In this document: piece by piece, positions 1 to 9,542 of the stretch | Layout of the letters: each line of letters opens with the position of its first letter | How positions within the stretch are numbered: position 1 is the stretch's first letter | Assembly (NCBI GenBank): GCA_029244725.1 | Contig: JAQWQJ010000077.1 | Span: 1-64,000 of the forward strand | From: Paracoccaceae bacterium | GTDB lineage: Bacteria; Pseudomonadota; Alphaproteobacteria; Rhodobacterales; Rhodobacteraceae | Reading direction: 5' to 3' | DNA: 64,000 nucleotides | Translations under genes and position numbers: made by a program | Notes under the pieces: generated by a model | What the model saw: only the letters and a program-made list of their open reading frames with translations | Databases searched by the model: none | Told to the model about the DNA's origin: nothing

Positions 1-104
1 ACATAAACTGGCCGCAGTTCGAGCCGTGGTTCCGGCAACAAAATGCTCGACCAGGCGACCCTGTTTATACTTACTTAAGCGACTCTTCCGCATGCTTCCC
101 ATGA
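1..104 (+). CDS. C-terminal end of an unidentified gene (partial)
   Basis: An open frame enters from the left edge and stops at a TGA at 102-104, giving about 33 residues beginning INWPQFEPWF and containing several aromatic residues. The composition looks protein-like, but the fragment is too short to place in a family. The next gene begins 37 bases later on the same strand, so the two could be co-transcribed. This could also be a chance open frame. Confidence 0.35.
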   Translation, partial: INWPQFEPWFRQQNARPGDPVYTYLSDSSACFP

Positions 105-140
105 TAACACCTTTTTCGCGTTATCTGGGTCAGCCCCTTA

Positions 141-1067
141 GTGTTTGAACGTATAATCCACATTGGATACATGAAGACCGCGACGACGTATCTTCAGTCC
201 GTAGTTTTTTCAGATGAAACGACGGGTTTCGGCGTTCCTGGGGGCGAACTCGGGCGCGCGTCGATTGCTGATGCGATTATCCTAAATGACGGATTTTCGT
301 TTGATGTGCCTGCCGTGCGCAAATCTTTGCAAAGCATGGAAGAAGTTGTTAGCGCTCGCGGACTCTTACCAATTTGGTCTGAAGAAACTCTGACTGGTAA
401 CCCCAATACTGGTCGTTATGATGCTCACAGCAATGCCGTTAAGCTTAAAGAAACTTTTCCAAAATCTAAAATTCTTGTGACTATTCGGGAGCAAAAGGCC
501 CTGGCCCGCTCTTTGTATGCAGAGTGCCTTCATCAAGGTGGGACCATTCGATGTTTGGGGTATTTTGGTTCAGGAAACGAGCCGCTTTCGATGCCTGCGT
601 TATTACGCTTAGATTTCCTAAAGTACGACAAGTTGCTCCAACATTATATCAACAATTTTGGAGCGGAAAACGTTTTAGTTTTACCGCAAGAAATGTTGCG
701 TAAATCGCCAAGTGAATACTTTAACAGACTGACGGCTTTTACCGGCACTGAACCTATTGAGCATATCAACAAAATAAATGTTCACGGAAGCCTTTCGGCC
801 CGTGGTCTTTATGTTGCGCGATTATTAAATCAACTTTTTGCACCCGACCCCCGACATTTTGGTGGTAATCCGCGTCATCGCTTTGTCTTTGACAGGATTT
901 TAAGACGTTTGGATCGAGTAATCCCAAAAGCGATAGATTTTGGCGCGGAAAGAACGCTAAGTCGCTTTATTGAAGATAGGTACAGTGGTGAGTTTTCGGC
1001 GAGCAACGCTAATTTAGCCGAGCTAACTGGGTTGGATCTGGCCGCGTTGGGATATGAATGCGCCTAG
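141..1067 (+). CDS. Sulfotransferase-like protein
   Basis: A 308-residue protein with a GTG start. The N-terminus carries the P-loop-like 5'-phosphosulfate binding motif of PAPS-dependent sulfotransferases (HIGYMKTATTYLQ, residues 7-19: KTATT preceded by a hydrophobic strand). A later segment, ILVTIREQKALARSLY near residue 110, matches the Arg/Ser region that contacts the 3'-phosphate. Family members transfer sulfate from PAPS to carbohydrate or other hydroxyl acceptors; the acceptor here cannot be predicted. No signal peptide is seen. Codon use looks more AT-rich than in the following genes, which could mean horizontal acquisition. No clear Shine-Dalgarno precedes the GTG, but a later start would remove the P-loop. 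Function at family level is fairly sure. Confidence 0.72.
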   Translation: MFERIIHIGYMKTATTYLQSVVFSDETTGFGVPGGELGRASIADAIILNDGFSFDVPAVRKSLQSMEEVVSARGLLPIWSEETLTGNPNTGRYDAHSNAVKLKETFPKSKILVTIREQKALARSLYAECLHQGGTIRCLGYFGSGNEPLSMPALLRLDFLKYDKLLQHYINNFGAENVLVLPQEMLRKSPSEYFNRLTAFTGTEPIEHINKINVHGSLSARGLYVARLLNQLFAPDPRHFGGNPRHRFVFDRILRRLDRVIPKAIDFGAERTLSRFIEDRYSGEFSASNANLAELTGLDLAALGYECA

Positions 1068-1095
1068 CGTAAACAACTAACGTATCTTTCAGAAG

Positions 1096-1935
1096 TCAGT
1101 GCGCCAAAAACAAAGGCGCCTTCGCTTCTTCAAGCATATCTCGTGTTGCACCGCCGAATATCGCTTCGCGTAGGCGTGAGTGTCCGTAGGCCCCCATCAC
1201 GATCAAGTCTGCCTGACAATCGATGACATGACGAATCAACACATCCGAAACCCGCGGCAGTGTTTTACTTAGAACGGTGATTTCTGCCGTCACTCCGTGG
1301 CGCGCTAAGTACTGCGACAACATTCCGCCAGGGTCGGCACGGTTTGGGCCGTGAACCGGTGGGTCGATCACCGTGATGTTGACCCATGATGCCCGTTTCA
1401 AAGCTGGCAGGCTGGCACGCACAGCTGCCATAGCCTCGGCGCTTTCGTTCCAACCGATGACGACCCTTTGGGGTCCTAAAGACGGTTCGCCTTTGTTTGG
1501 AACAACCAAAACAGGCGCGCGGCCCTCAAACAGGGCGGCTTCGGTCACAGGTTCATGCTCTGGGCCGACATCGTCGCCGTAGGGATGGGGTAAAACTACC
1601 AAGTCTGAAAAGCGAGACCTTGCCGCTATGTGTCGTCCGAGATCTGCAAGAGCAGCGACTGAGGTAAAGGTGCTCCAACGGACCGTTTCATGTTTGAGCA
1701 TGCCTTGGACTTGTTCCTTCAGGTTGTCGGCATAAATCATCGCACGACTGATGGTTTCCTGAAGAATGACGGCGTTTGCGCCAGCGTAATAGGATGTGAC
1801 TTGCGTTAGATCGACCCCAAGACACAGCACTTCGAGATGGGCATCTTCGGACTTAGCGAGTGAGACACTTTGCGCAAGGGCGGGCTGGCAATGGTCCCAG
1901 TCACTGATCACGCAGAGTAAGGATTTATAAGCCAT
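1096..1935 (-). CDS. Universal stress protein with two Usp domains
   Basis: A 279-residue cytoplasmic protein of two tandem UspA folds. The second domain ends with the ATP-binding pattern G-x2-G-x9-G-(S/T) (GAYGHSRLREAIFGGATRD, about residues 247-265). The first domain, about 1-145, is more degenerate. Tandem Usp proteins bind nucleotide and are induced by stress, starvation or low oxygen. The gene diverges from ccoN, and the shared upstream region holds one perfect FNR-type box (2022-2035), so it may be co-induced at low oxygen; a weak -10 candidate on this strand lies near 1994-1999. The exact role is unknown. Confidence 0.85.
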   Translation of the reverse strand: MAYKSLLCVISDWDHCQPALAQSVSLAKSEDAHLEVLCLGVDLTQVTSYYAGANAVILQETISRAMIYADNLKEQVQGMLKHETVRWSTFTSVAALADLGRHIAARSRFSDLVVLPHPYGDDVGPEHEPVTEAALFEGRAPVLVVPNKGEPSLGPQRVVIGWNESAEAMAAVRASLPALKRASWVNITVIDPPVHGPNRADPGGMLSQYLARHGVTAEITVLSKTLPRVSDVLIRHVIDCQADLIVMGAYGHSRLREAIFGGATRDMLEEAKAPLFLAH

Positions 1936-2021
1936 GACGTGTTCCTGAGATTGAGTTTATTGGCCAAGTTTTTTGATGGCCGCTGATTTCTAAAACCTAG
2001 CAGCGCTTTCATGCTCTGATC

Positions 2022-2035
2022 TTGATGCAGATCAA
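2022..2035. promoter_or_regulatory. FNR/FnrL binding box upstream of ccoN
   Basis: TTGATGCAGATCAA matches the FNR consensus TTGATNNNNATCAA perfectly. Its centre (2028.5) lies about 41 bases before a putative start near 2070, and a -10-like CATACC is at 2058-2063, which is class II activator spacing. The site sits between ccoN and the divergent Usp gene and could serve both. An upstream in-frame TTG for ccoN falls inside this box, which argues against that start. Confidence 0.85.
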
Positions 2036-2126
2036 GGTTTGTCAACCGCCGACGTTTCATACCGCAACTGTCAGATGGAATCTGCGCGCCGATTTATGCG
2101 TGCAGAGACATACGAAGGGACGCGGA

Positions 2127-3725
2127 ATGACAAATACGATTAAAATTGTGGCGTTAGGGGTGATCACGCTTTGTGCGATGTTTGCAGCCAATTTCGCCCG
2201 TGATTTGTCCTACCAGACGCATGCGATCATAGTGATGCTTGTGGCTGGTGGGCTTTTCTTAGTGAATGTGCGCCGTATTGGCGAACCCAAAATTGCAACG
2301 GCGACCGGCTATATGGACGATGTGGTCCGATTTGGCGTGGTTGCGACAACTTTTTGGGGTGTGGTTGGATTTTTGGCCGGAACGTATATAGCGTTTCAGC
2401 TCGCTTTTCCGGCGCTGAATATTGAATGGGCTGAAGGGTATACAAATTTCGGACGCCTAAGACCGTTGCACACGTCAGCGGTTATTTTTGCGTTTGGCGG
2501 AAACGCTTTGATCGCAACATCATTTTATATCGTTCAACGCACCAGTGCTGTCCGTCTTTGGGGCGGCAATCTGGCGTGGTTTGTGTTCTGGGGCTACCAA
2601 TTGTTCATCGTTTTGGCGGCAACCGGCTATTTGCTGGGTGGCACACAGTCGAAAGAATACGCTGAGCCTGAATGGTACGTGGACCTTTGGTTGACCGTCG
2701 TGTGGGTCGCTTACTTGGCCGTGTTCCTTGGCACAGTTATCAAACGCAAAGAGAAGCACATCTACGTCGCGAATTGGTTCTTCCTGGCGTTTATTGTCAC
2801 AGTTGCTTTGCTGCACGTTGTGAACAACCTGACGATCCCTGTTTCCATCTTCGGATCTAAATCGGTTGTGATCTGGCCCGGCGTCGCGGATGCGATGGTT
2901 CAATGGTGGTATGGTCACAACGCCGTCGGCTTTTTCCTGACCGCTGGCTTTCTCGGTATGATGTACTACTTCGTACCAAAACAGGCCGAACGTCCGGTTT
3001 TCAGCTACAAACTATCGATCATCCACTTTTGGGCGCTGATCTTCCTATACATCTGGGCTGGTCCACACCATCTTCACTACACAGCGCTGCCTGATTGGGC
3101 GTCGACGTTGGGTATGGTGTTCTCAATCGTGCTATGGATGCCCAGCTGGGGCGGCATGATCAATGGTCTGATGACGCTTTCGGGCGCTTGGGACAAACTG
3201 CGCACCGATCCGATTATCCGAATGATGGTGATCTCAATCGGCTTTTACGGCATGTCGACCTTTGAGGGTCCGATGATGTCAATCCGCGCGGTGAACTCGT
3301 TGTCACATTACACAGACTGGACAATTGGCCACGTACACTCGGGTGCGCTGGGTTGGAACGGCATGATCACATTTGCTGCTCTCTACTTCCTGACGCCGAA
3401 ACTGTGGAACAAAGCCGGTCTCTACAGCTCGAAACTGGTGAACTGGCACTTCTGGTTGGCCACAATCGGCATCATTCTCTACGCGGCTGCAATGTGGGTC
3501 ACCGGCATTATGGAAGGTTTGATGTGGCGTGAAGTTGATGCCAACGGCTTCCTTGTGAACTCGTTCGCAGACACCGTTTCGGCGAAATTCCCGATGTATG
3601 TGGTGCGCGGAACGGGCGGTATCATGTACCTGACCGGCGCGTTGATCATGGCCTACAACCTTTGGATGACCGTTAAGGCGGCTCCGGCAAAAGCCGAAGC
3701 GCCTATCGCGGTTCCAGCAGAATAA
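2127..3725 (+). CDS. ccoN: Cytochrome c oxidase cbb3-type, subunit I
   Basis: Catalytic subunit of the high-affinity cbb3 haem-copper oxidase, 532 residues with about twelve membrane helices. Visible ligand regions are RPLHTSA (low-spin haem b His), [11 protein letters not shown] (Cu-B His), the HHLHY pair for Cu-B, and [11 protein letters not shown] (axial haem ligands). The ATG at 2127 is chosen because GAAGGGA lies 6 bases upstream and the longer frame would begin inside the FNR box. It is the first gene of ccoNOQP, followed 14 bases later by ccoO. It reduces oxygen to water with proton pumping at the inner membrane under microaerobic conditions. Identification is certain. Confidence 0.98.
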   Translation: MTNTIKIVALGVITLCAMFAANFARDLSYQTHAIIVMLVAGGLFLVNVRRIGEPKIATATGYMDDVVRFGVVATTFWGVVGFLAGTYIAFQLAFPALNIEWAEGYTNFGRLRPLHTSAVIFAFGGNALIATSFYIVQRTSAVRLWGGNLAWFVFWGYQLFIVLAATGYLLGGTQSKEYAEPEWYVDLWLTVVWVAYLAVFLGTVIKRKEKHIYVANWFFLAFIVTVALLHVVNNLTIPVSIFGSKSVVIWPGVADAMVQWWYGHNAVGFFLTAGFLGMMYYFVPKQAERPVFSYKLSIIHFWALIFLYIWAGPHHLHYTALPDWASTLGMVFSIVLWMPSWGGMINGLMTLSGAWDKLRTDPIIRMMVISIGFYGMSTFEGPMMSIRAVNSLSHYTDWTIGHVHSGALGWNGMITFAALYFLTPKLWNKAGLYSSKLVNWHFWLATIGIILYAAAMWVTGIMEGLMWREVDANGFLVNSFADTVSAKFPMYVVRGTGGIMYLTGALIMAYNLWMTVKAAPAKAEAPIAVPAE

Positions 3726-3739
3726 GGAGGGCGATAGCA

Positions 3740-4465
3740 ATGTCACTTCTCGACAAACATAAGAAAATCGAGACCAATGCGACCCTGCTGCTCGTTCTGA
3801 GCCTGTTGGTTGTTAGCGTCGGCGGTATCGTGGAAATCGCCCCCCTGTTCTATCTTGAGAACACGATCGAAGAAGTTGAGGGTGTTCGCCCTTACTCTCC
3901 GCTCGAACTTGAGGGGCGCGAAGTCTACATCCGCGAAGGGTGTTACGTCTGTCACAGCCAGATGATCCGTCCAATGCGTGATGAGGTCGAACGCTACGGC
4001 CATTACTCACTGGCGGCAGAATCCATGTATGACCACCCATTCCAATGGGGTTCAAAGCGCACAGGTCCTGACCTTGCGCGTGTTGGTGGCCGATATTCAG
4101 ACGAATGGCATGTGGATCATATGACAGACCCTCAGTCGGTGGTTCCTGAATCGGTTATGCCCAAATACGGGTTTCTTTCTGACAGCATGTTGGATGGCAA
4201 ATACATTGGGGAACTTATGGCGACCCATAGAATGGTTGGCGTTCCCTACACCGACGAAATGATCGCCGAGGCTAAGGCTGATTTCAAAAATCAGGCTGAC
4301 CCAGACAGCGATTGGGACGATCTGGTTGAGCGGTATCCAAACGCACAAGTTCGTAACTTTGACGGGCAAGACGGCATTTCTGAAATGGATGCGCTGATCG
4401 CCTATCTGCAAATGCTTGGTACGTTGGTTGATTTCTCGACCTTCACGCCAGACGCATCACGCTAA
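3740..4465 (+). CDS. ccoO: Cytochrome c oxidase cbb3-type, monohaem subunit II
   Basis: A 241-residue membrane-anchored c-type cytochrome. One N-terminal helix (about 14-36) is followed by a periplasmic domain with a single haem c motif, CYVCH, at residues 68-72. A methionine-rich segment near PESVMPKYG supplies the likely axial Met. CcoO passes electrons from CcoP haems to the CcoN active site. AGGAGGG lies just before the start. Length and order match other alphaproteobacterial ccoNOQP operons. Confidence 0.97.
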   Translation: MSLLDKHKKIETNATLLLVLSLLVVSVGGIVEIAPLFYLENTIEEVEGVRPYSPLELEGREVYIREGCYVCHSQMIRPMRDEVERYGHYSLAAESMYDHPFQWGSKRTGPDLARVGGRYSDEWHVDHMTDPQSVVPESVMPKYGFLSDSMLDGKYIGELMATHRMVGVPYTDEMIAEAKADFKNQADPDSDWDDLVERYPNAQVRNFDGQDGISEMDALIAYLQMLGTLVDFSTFTPDASR

Positions 4466-4476
4466 GGGGATAGAAC

Positions 4477-4665
4477 ATGGAACTTTACACCCTATTGCGT
4501 GAATTCGCAGATAGCTGGATGCTTCTCTTCTTGTTCACGTTCTTCGTTTTGGTCGTTGCTTGGGTTTTTCGCCCAACCAGTAAGCGAGACTATGCGGAAA
4601 CATCAGGCATTCCATTCCGTTACGAAGATGCGCCGGCAGGCGACGCCAACGAGAAGGAGGCGTAA
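4477..4665 (+). CDS. ccoQ: cbb3-type oxidase small subunit CcoQ
   Basis: A 62-residue protein with one membrane helix (about 14-30) and a hydrophilic C-terminal tail. It occupies the invariant CcoQ position between ccoO and ccoP, with 11 and 3 bases of spacing. CcoQ-type subunits stabilise the assembled oxidase, particularly CcoP association. Sequence conservation in this family is low, so the call rests on size, topology and location. Confidence 0.93.
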   Translation: MELYTLLREFADSWMLLFLFTFFVLVVAWVFRPTSKRDYAETSGIPFRYEDAPAGDANEKEA

Positions 4666-4668
4666 AAA

Positions 4669-5526
4669 ATGAACGACGATAAGTTCGAAAAAGATTTCGA
4701 AACGACAGGCCACAGCTGGGACGGCATCGAAGAATACAACAAACCGCTTCCGCGTTGGTGGGTATGGGTGTTTTACCTGACCATCATCTGGGCCATCGGT
4801 TATTCGATCGCTTACCCTGCTTGGCCGATGCTTCAGCGTGCAACGCCGGGATTGCTGGCCTTTTCAACGCGGGCAGAAGTGGCAGCGGAAATTGCTGCCG
4901 TTGACGAAGCAAATGCTGCGATCAACGCTCAGCTGGTAGCAACCGAGCTGACTGAAATTTCGGCAAATGTTGAGCTGAACACCTACGCCGCAAACGCGGG
5001 GCGTGCGGTGTTTCTTACGTGGTGTGCCCAATGTCATGGGTCTGGCGCTGCGGGTGCTAAGGGCTATCCCAACTTGCTGGACGATGACTGGCTTTGGGGC
5101 GGAGACATCCAAGCCGTACACGAAAGCGTAAGCTACGGTATCCGCAACGAACAGTCGGATATGGCGAGATGGTCCGAAATGCCAGCGTTTGGTGAGATCC
5201 TAGAAGCAACCGAGATCGACCAAGTCGTGAACTACGTCATGTCGTTATCTGGTGATCCCAAAGATGCCTCCTTGGTTGATGCCGGCGCAGTGGTCTTTGC
5301 TGACAATTGCTCGGCCTGTCACGCTGATGACGCAACCGGTGATCGTTTCCAAGGCGCACCAAACCTTAAGGATGCGATTTGGCTATTTGGCGGAGATTTC
5401 GACACGTTGAAAGCCACAGTCACAGACAGCCGTTTTGGTGTCATGCCGGCTTGGGAGGGTCGTCTAAGCCAAGCTGAGATCCGCGCTGTTTCGGCCTATG
5501 TGCATCAACTCGGCGGAGGTGAATAA
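4669..5526 (+). CDS. ccoP: Cytochrome c oxidase cbb3-type, dihaem subunit III
   Basis: A 285-residue membrane-anchored dihaem cytochrome c. The N-terminus has the conserved cytoplasmic [15 protein letters not shown] segment, then one helix (about 31-53). Two periplasmic haem c domains follow, with CAQCH at 119-123 and CSACH at 214-218. CcoP accepts electrons from soluble or membrane cytochrome c and hands them to CcoO. It is the last gene of ccoNOQP. Confidence 0.97.
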   Translation: MNDDKFEKDFETTGHSWDGIEEYNKPLPRWWVWVFYLTIIWAIGYSIAYPAWPMLQRATPGLLAFSTRAEVAAEIAAVDEANAAINAQLVATELTEISANVELNTYAANAGRAVFLTWCAQCHGSGAAGAKGYPNLLDDDWLWGGDIQAVHESVSYGIRNEQSDMARWSEMPAFGEILEATEIDQVVNYVMSLSGDPKDASLVDAGAVVFADNCSACHADDATGDRFQGAPNLKDAIWLFGGDFDTLKATVTDSRFGVMPAWEGRLSQAEIRAVSAYVHQLGGGE

Positions 5527-5546
5527 AGCCCTAGCCAAAAAGAACA

Positions 5547-5570
5547 CCCAAGCAGCTTAGGCTGCCTGGG
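5547..5570 (+). terminator. Possible hairpin after ccoP
   Basis: CCCAAGCAGC and GCTGCCTGGG form a 10-base stem with one mismatch around a short TTAG loop, 20 bases after the ccoP stop. No T-run follows, so it may be a weak or Rho-assisted terminator, or an RNA-stabilising hairpin. The rest of 5571-5792 shows no other clear signal. Confidence 0.3.
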
Positions 5571-5792
5571 CTATGCGTCGGTGTTCCGTCCTGTTCGCGC
5601 GTTTCCTGGGACACCGGCGCATTTTATCAAACTTGGCGGCCAACGCTAAAGACATGTGACATGGCGATGCCACAAATTCAAAGCCTCATGACGCCTTACA
5701 AATGAGCGACGCACTGCTGGACCCCTCAGCCATGTTCGACTAGGCTTTCCAAAAAATACAGACACACTAATGACGCTGTACAGGGAAACAAC

Positions 5793-7505
5793 ATGGCCAT
5801 CACGAACATCGAAAGCCTTCGCACCCATCTTCAATGGGCAATCGAACTAGAACACGCGACGCTGGCGCCATATTTATCGGCGCTCTATTCGATCAAAGAC
5901 GGCACTAACACTGAATCAGCAGAAGTCATCAAAAGCGTTTTCATCGAAGAAATGCTTCACATGGCTCTCGCGGCTAACATTTTGAATGCAATCGGTGGAT
6001 CGCCCAAGTTTGATTACGATGGCTTCATCCCGTCATTCCCAACGCCTCTGCCACATGGTGACGGATCGTTCGAAGTAAACCTTGGAAAGTTTTCACCTGA
6101 GGGCATCAAGTCATTCCTAAACATCGAACGCCCTGCCGAAACCGATGCCGTACCGCTGGAAGAGAAGTATCATTCAATCGGTCAGTTCTATTCGGCGATC
6201 ATCGAGGGACTTAATTCATGCTGTGGTGCGTTGGGCGAAGACGTTGTGTTCTGTGGTGATCCCGCATGGCAGTTGACGGCTGAAACAACCTATTACGGCG
6301 GCGCAGGCCATTTAGTTGCGGTCACCGACTTGGCCTCTGCTTTGGCGGCAATGGATGAAATTGTTGAGCAAGGAGAAGGTCTCGACCACAATTCAATCTT
6401 TGATGGCGACAAAAACATGTTCCACCCTGAGCGCGAAGAGGTGGGTCACTACTTCCGCTTTCAGGAAATTCTGTTTGGACGAAGCTATCAAGCCGGCGAT
6501 ACTGCGGAGTCTGGTCCGACTGGCGAAGAGTTTAAGGTTGATTGGGACGCGGTGCAAAACATGCGGCCCAATCCGGACATCAATGATTATCCGGTAGACA
6601 GCAAACCCCGCGAAAAGATGGAAGCGCTGGCGCAAGGGTACAGTGACATGTTGCGTATGATGGAACGCTCTTTTGCGGGTGAGCCAAGATTATTCGGCGA
6701 AACTGTAGGCACAATGTTTGAGCTTCGACACTTGATAAAAGAGCTGGTTGAAATGCCCTCTGGCGACGGTGAAACCACTGTTGGCGCTTATTTCGCTTAT
6801 CGCCCATCAGCACATCGCCACGACAGCTGGATCGAAATTCGTGAAAAGGGCCCTTATGCCGTTCATGGCGATATTCCGTTGATCCGCAAAAAGCGCGTGA
6901 CCAGTGATAAGGGCGAGGCCCTGACTTGGGCCACAACTGAAAACCTGCCGGCTGACGAAGGCTATGTGCTTTGTCGATGCGGTCAATCCAAGACCAAACC
7001 GTTTTGTGACGGTACGCATGACTACATCGACTTTGATGACAATGGCCCCGAAAGTTTTGATGCTTTCTCTGAGACCAGCGACGTTATTGAAAACGATGGC
7101 ATCCGGGTTAAAGTTGATAATTCCTACTGTGTGCATGCCAAGTACTGCTTCAATAAAACCAGTGGAATCCGTGCGTTAATGGCTGAACCAGCCGACGCAA
7201 ACGCAAAAAGCCAGATTATGGCGATGGTGGATCGTTGCCCGTCTGGAACGTTCGTTTACGAACTTGATCTTGATGGTGAAATGACCGAGTGCGAGGATGA
7301 TTTGCCCCGTGAAATCGCCGCAATCTCCGAAGATAGCCGATCGGACACAGCCGGGCCGCTTTGGGTTTCAGGGAACGTGCCAATAATGCAGGCGGACGGA
7401 ACATTTTTAGAGACACGCAACCGTGTGACGTTGTGTCGATGTGGTAAGTCCAAGAATAAGCCGTTTTGCGATGGCACACATGCCTCGATTGGATTCAAAG
7501 ACTAA
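5793..7505 (+). CDS. Ferritin-like (VioB-type) protein fused to two CDGSH domains and an Fe-S domain
   Basis: A 570-residue multidomain protein. Residues about 1-230 match the ferritin-like fold related to iminophenyl-pyruvate dimer synthase: EHATLAPYL, then EEMLHMALAAN (ExxH), then EEVGHYFRF (ExxH), consistent with a two-metal site. A CDGSH zinc-finger-like 2Fe-2S motif follows (C394, C396, C405, H409). Next comes a divergent 4Fe-4S mono-cluster type domain (about 433-488, YCVHAKYC and CPSG), then a second CDGSH motif (C548, C550, C559, H563) at the C-terminus. CDGSH domains bind 2Fe-2S with three Cys and one His. The substrate is unknown. The gene lies between ccoP and ccoG with its own leader of about 265 bases and no FNR box seen. 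Domain calls are firm; function is not. Confidence 0.85.
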   Translation: MAITNIESLRTHLQWAIELEHATLAPYLSALYSIKDGTNTESAEVIKSVFIEEMLHMALAANILNAIGGSPKFDYDGFIPSFPTPLPHGDGSFEVNLGKFSPEGIKSFLNIERPAETDAVPLEEKYHSIGQFYSAIIEGLNSCCGALGEDVVFCGDPAWQLTAETTYYGGAGHLVAVTDLASALAAMDEIVEQGEGLDHNSIFDGDKNMFHPEREEVGHYFRFQEILFGRSYQAGDTAESGPTGEEFKVDWDAVQNMRPNPDINDYPVDSKPREKMEALAQGYSDMLRMMERSFAGEPRLFGETVGTMFELRHLIKELVEMPSGDGETTVGAYFAYRPSAHRHDSWIEIREKGPYAVHGDIPLIRKKRVTSDKGEALTWATTENLPADEGYVLCRCGQSKTKPFCDGTHDYIDFDDNGPESFDAFSETSDVIENDGIRVKVDNSYCVHAKYCFNKTSGIRALMAEPADANAKSQIMAMVDRCPSGTFVYELDLDGEMTECEDDLPREIAAISEDSRSDTAGPLWVSGNVPIMQADGTFLETRNRVTLCRCGKSKNKPFCDGTHASIGFKD

Positions 7506-7586
7506 GGCGTTCCCAACATAAATTCTGGGCAGATACGGGGTCTTTTTGGAAAGATTTCTCTAAAACCTGTGTTTTGAATATCGTTT

Positions 7587-7600
7587 TTGATACAAATCAA
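7587..7600. promoter_or_regulatory. FNR/FnrL binding box upstream of ccoG
   Basis: TTGATACAAATCAA is a perfect match to TTGATNNNNATCAA, centred 70 bases before the ccoG start codon. This is a second, independent box for the assembly operon, separate from the one before ccoN. The -10 region at the class II distance (about 7623-7628) is poor. Confidence 0.85.
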
Positions 7601-7663
7601 TGTTGCAGCGCCGCAAGCCTGTGAAAACGCTGATTAGTTGCAACTTTTCAGCGGAGTGATTCC

Positions 7664-9085
7664 GTGTCCAATTCCGAGACGCCCCCTAGTCTATACGCCG
7701 CGCGCGAGCCGGTATTCCCCAAACGTGTTTCAGGTAGCTTTCGCAATCTGAAGTGGGGACTGATGATCTTTACGTTGGGCATTTACTACCTAACCCCATG
7801 GGTTCGCTGGGATCGAGGTCCGAATCTGCCCGATCAGGCGGTACTTATCGATCTTGCGCACCGTCGGTTCTTCTTCTTCTGGATCGAAATTTGGCCGCAC
7901 GAGTTCTACTTCATCGCTGGCCTGCTGATCATGGCTGGTTTGGGCCTGTTTTTGTTCACTTCGGCACTTGGTCGCGTTTGGTGCGGTTATGCGTGCCCAC
8001 AGACGGTTTGGACGGATCTTTACATCCTCGTCGAGCGTTGGATCGAGGGCGACAGAAACGCGCGATTGCGTTTGCACCGTCAGAAAAAACTCGACTTTCG
8101 CAAAGCGCGTTTACGCGTAACAAAATGGATCGCTTGGTTGCTTATCGGTCTTGCGACAGGTGGTGCTTGGGTGTTTTACTTTGCCGATGCGCCGACGTTG
8201 TTGGTCGACCTATTCACCGGAAATGCACATCCTGTTGCCTACTCGACCCTATTAGTTCTTACGACCACGACGTTCCTTTTCGGTGGTTTTTTCCGCGAAC
8301 AGGTTTGCATTTACGCCTGCCCATGGCCGCGTATTCAGGCTGCGATGATGGATGAAGACACGCTGACCGTGGCCTACCGCGAATGGCGCGGTGAACCACG
8401 GGGTCGGGGAAAGAAGCGCGAAGGTTTGGGTGATTGCATTGACTGCAACGCCTGCGTGAATGTTTGCCCGATGGGCATCGACATCCGAGACGGCCAGCAG
8501 ATGGAATGCACAACCTGTGCCCTGTGCATCGACGCGTGTGATGAAATCATGGCAAAGGTGGGAAAGCCACGTGGGTTGGTTGACTACCTTGCCTTGTCGG
8601 ACGAACCTAATGAACGTGCTGGCAAGCCACCAAAGAACGTATGGAAACATGTCTTTAGGCCACGGACGATCCTTTATACGACGCTTTGGTCGTTGGTTGG
8701 TTTTGGGCTGATATTCGCGCTGTTTATTCGCGCTGACATCGACATGACGGTCGCCCCAGTGCGCAATCCTACATTTGTGACGCTGTCGGACGGTTCAATC
8801 CGCAACACCTACGACGTTCGCTTGCGCAACAAGAACGGCGAAGACCGACCGTTCCACCTTTCGATTACGGGTGATTTGGCCTTGCGGATCCAGCTTGAGG
8901 GCACCGCAAATGAAACGGTCTCTGTGCCGCCAGACAGTACCAAGCTGCAGCGCGTATACATTGTTGCCACAAAAACATCCGAGGCTGCAGCAAACGAAAC
9001 CACAGATGTTCGCATTTGGGTTGAGGACACCGCCAGCGGTGAAAGAGCCTTTGTTGACACAATTTTTAACGGGAGAGCAAACTGA
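7664..9085 (+). CDS. ccoG: cbb3 oxidase assembly protein CcoG (RdxB/FixG), 4Fe-4S membrane protein
   Basis: A 473-residue polytopic inner-membrane protein with a GTG start preceded by CGGAG. Cys-containing loops CGYACPQTVW and CIYACPWPRIQ are followed by a ferredoxin-like pair (CIDCNACVNVCPMG and CTTCALCIDACD) expected to bind two 4Fe-4S clusters. The C-terminal third is an Ig-like periplasmic domain. CcoG homologues reduce Cu(II) to Cu(I) for cbb3 oxidase copper-centre assembly. It is first in ccoGHIS and overlaps ccoH by one base. Confidence 0.96.
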   Translation: MSNSETPPSLYAAREPVFPKRVSGSFRNLKWGLMIFTLGIYYLTPWVRWDRGPNLPDQAVLIDLAHRRFFFFWIEIWPHEFYFIAGLLIMAGLGLFLFTSALGRVWCGYACPQTVWTDLYILVERWIEGDRNARLRLHRQKKLDFRKARLRVTKWIAWLLIGLATGGAWVFYFADAPTLLVDLFTGNAHPVAYSTLLVLTTTTFLFGGFFREQVCIYACPWPRIQAAMMDEDTLTVAYREWRGEPRGRGKKREGLGDCIDCNACVNVCPMGIDIRDGQQMECTTCALCIDACDEIMAKVGKPRGLVDYLALSDEPNERAGKPPKNVWKHVFRPRTILYTTLWSLVGFGLIFALFIRADIDMTVAPVRNPTFVTLSDGSIRNTYDVRLRNKNGEDRPFHLSITGDLALRIQLEGTANETVSVPPDSTKLQRVYIVATKTSEAAANETTDVRIWVEDTASGERAFVDTIFNGRAN

Positions 9086-9540
9086 TGACAGAGCGCAGAA
9101 TAACCGGTTACCACGTACTTTTTGGCTTTGTGGCGGCCTTTGGTGTGATCATATCGGTGAACCTCTATTTGGCGTTTAGTGCCGTCAAAACCTTTCCAGG
9201 GCTTGAGGTCAAAAACTCATACGTTGCCTCGCAGCAGTTCAATGCCCAGAAAGCCGCGCAAGAGGCTTTGGGCTGGGAAATCGACGCCGACCACAGTGAT
9301 GGTTTGCTGGTTCTTTCGATCACGGACAAAAACGGCCCTGTGAGGGTTCAATCGCTAACGGCGACGCTTGGGCGTGCAACAACTGTTGCGGACGATCTGA
9401 CGCCTGATCTGGTGTTCAATGGCACGGCCTACGTCGCGCCGGTGGAGCTGCGCGATGGTAACTGGAATATCCGCATGGTGGCGTTGGCACCTGATGGCAC
9501 GACGTTCCAGCAACGCGTTATTCTACACGTGGTGCGCTAA
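9085..9540 (+). CDS. ccoH: cbb3 oxidase assembly protein CcoH (FixH)
   Basis: A 151-residue protein with one N-terminal membrane helix (about 8-30) and a periplasmic beta-rich domain, as in FixH/CcoH. Its ATG shares one base with the ccoG stop, implying translational coupling. CcoH interacts with the oxidase during assembly and helps stabilise the complex. Assignment rests on family features and the conserved order ccoG-H-I-S. Confidence 0.93.
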   Translation: MTERRITGYHVLFGFVAAFGVIISVNLYLAFSAVKTFPGLEVKNSYVASQQFNAQKAAQEALGWEIDADHSDGLLVLSITDKNGPVRVQSLTATLGRATTVADDLTPDLVFNGTAYVAPVELRDGNWNIRMVALAPDGTTFQQRVILHVVR

Positions 9541-9542
9541 GT

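Noticed and set aside
2022-2126. Longer ccoN reading frame starting at TTG 2022
   Set aside because: It would begin inside the perfect FNR box and upstream of the predicted transcript start; ATG 2127 has a good ribosome binding site.
2520-2918. Antisense reading frame of 132 codons inside ccoN
   Set aside because: It is a shadow of the highly conserved ccoN frame, with no ribosome binding site or recognisable domain.
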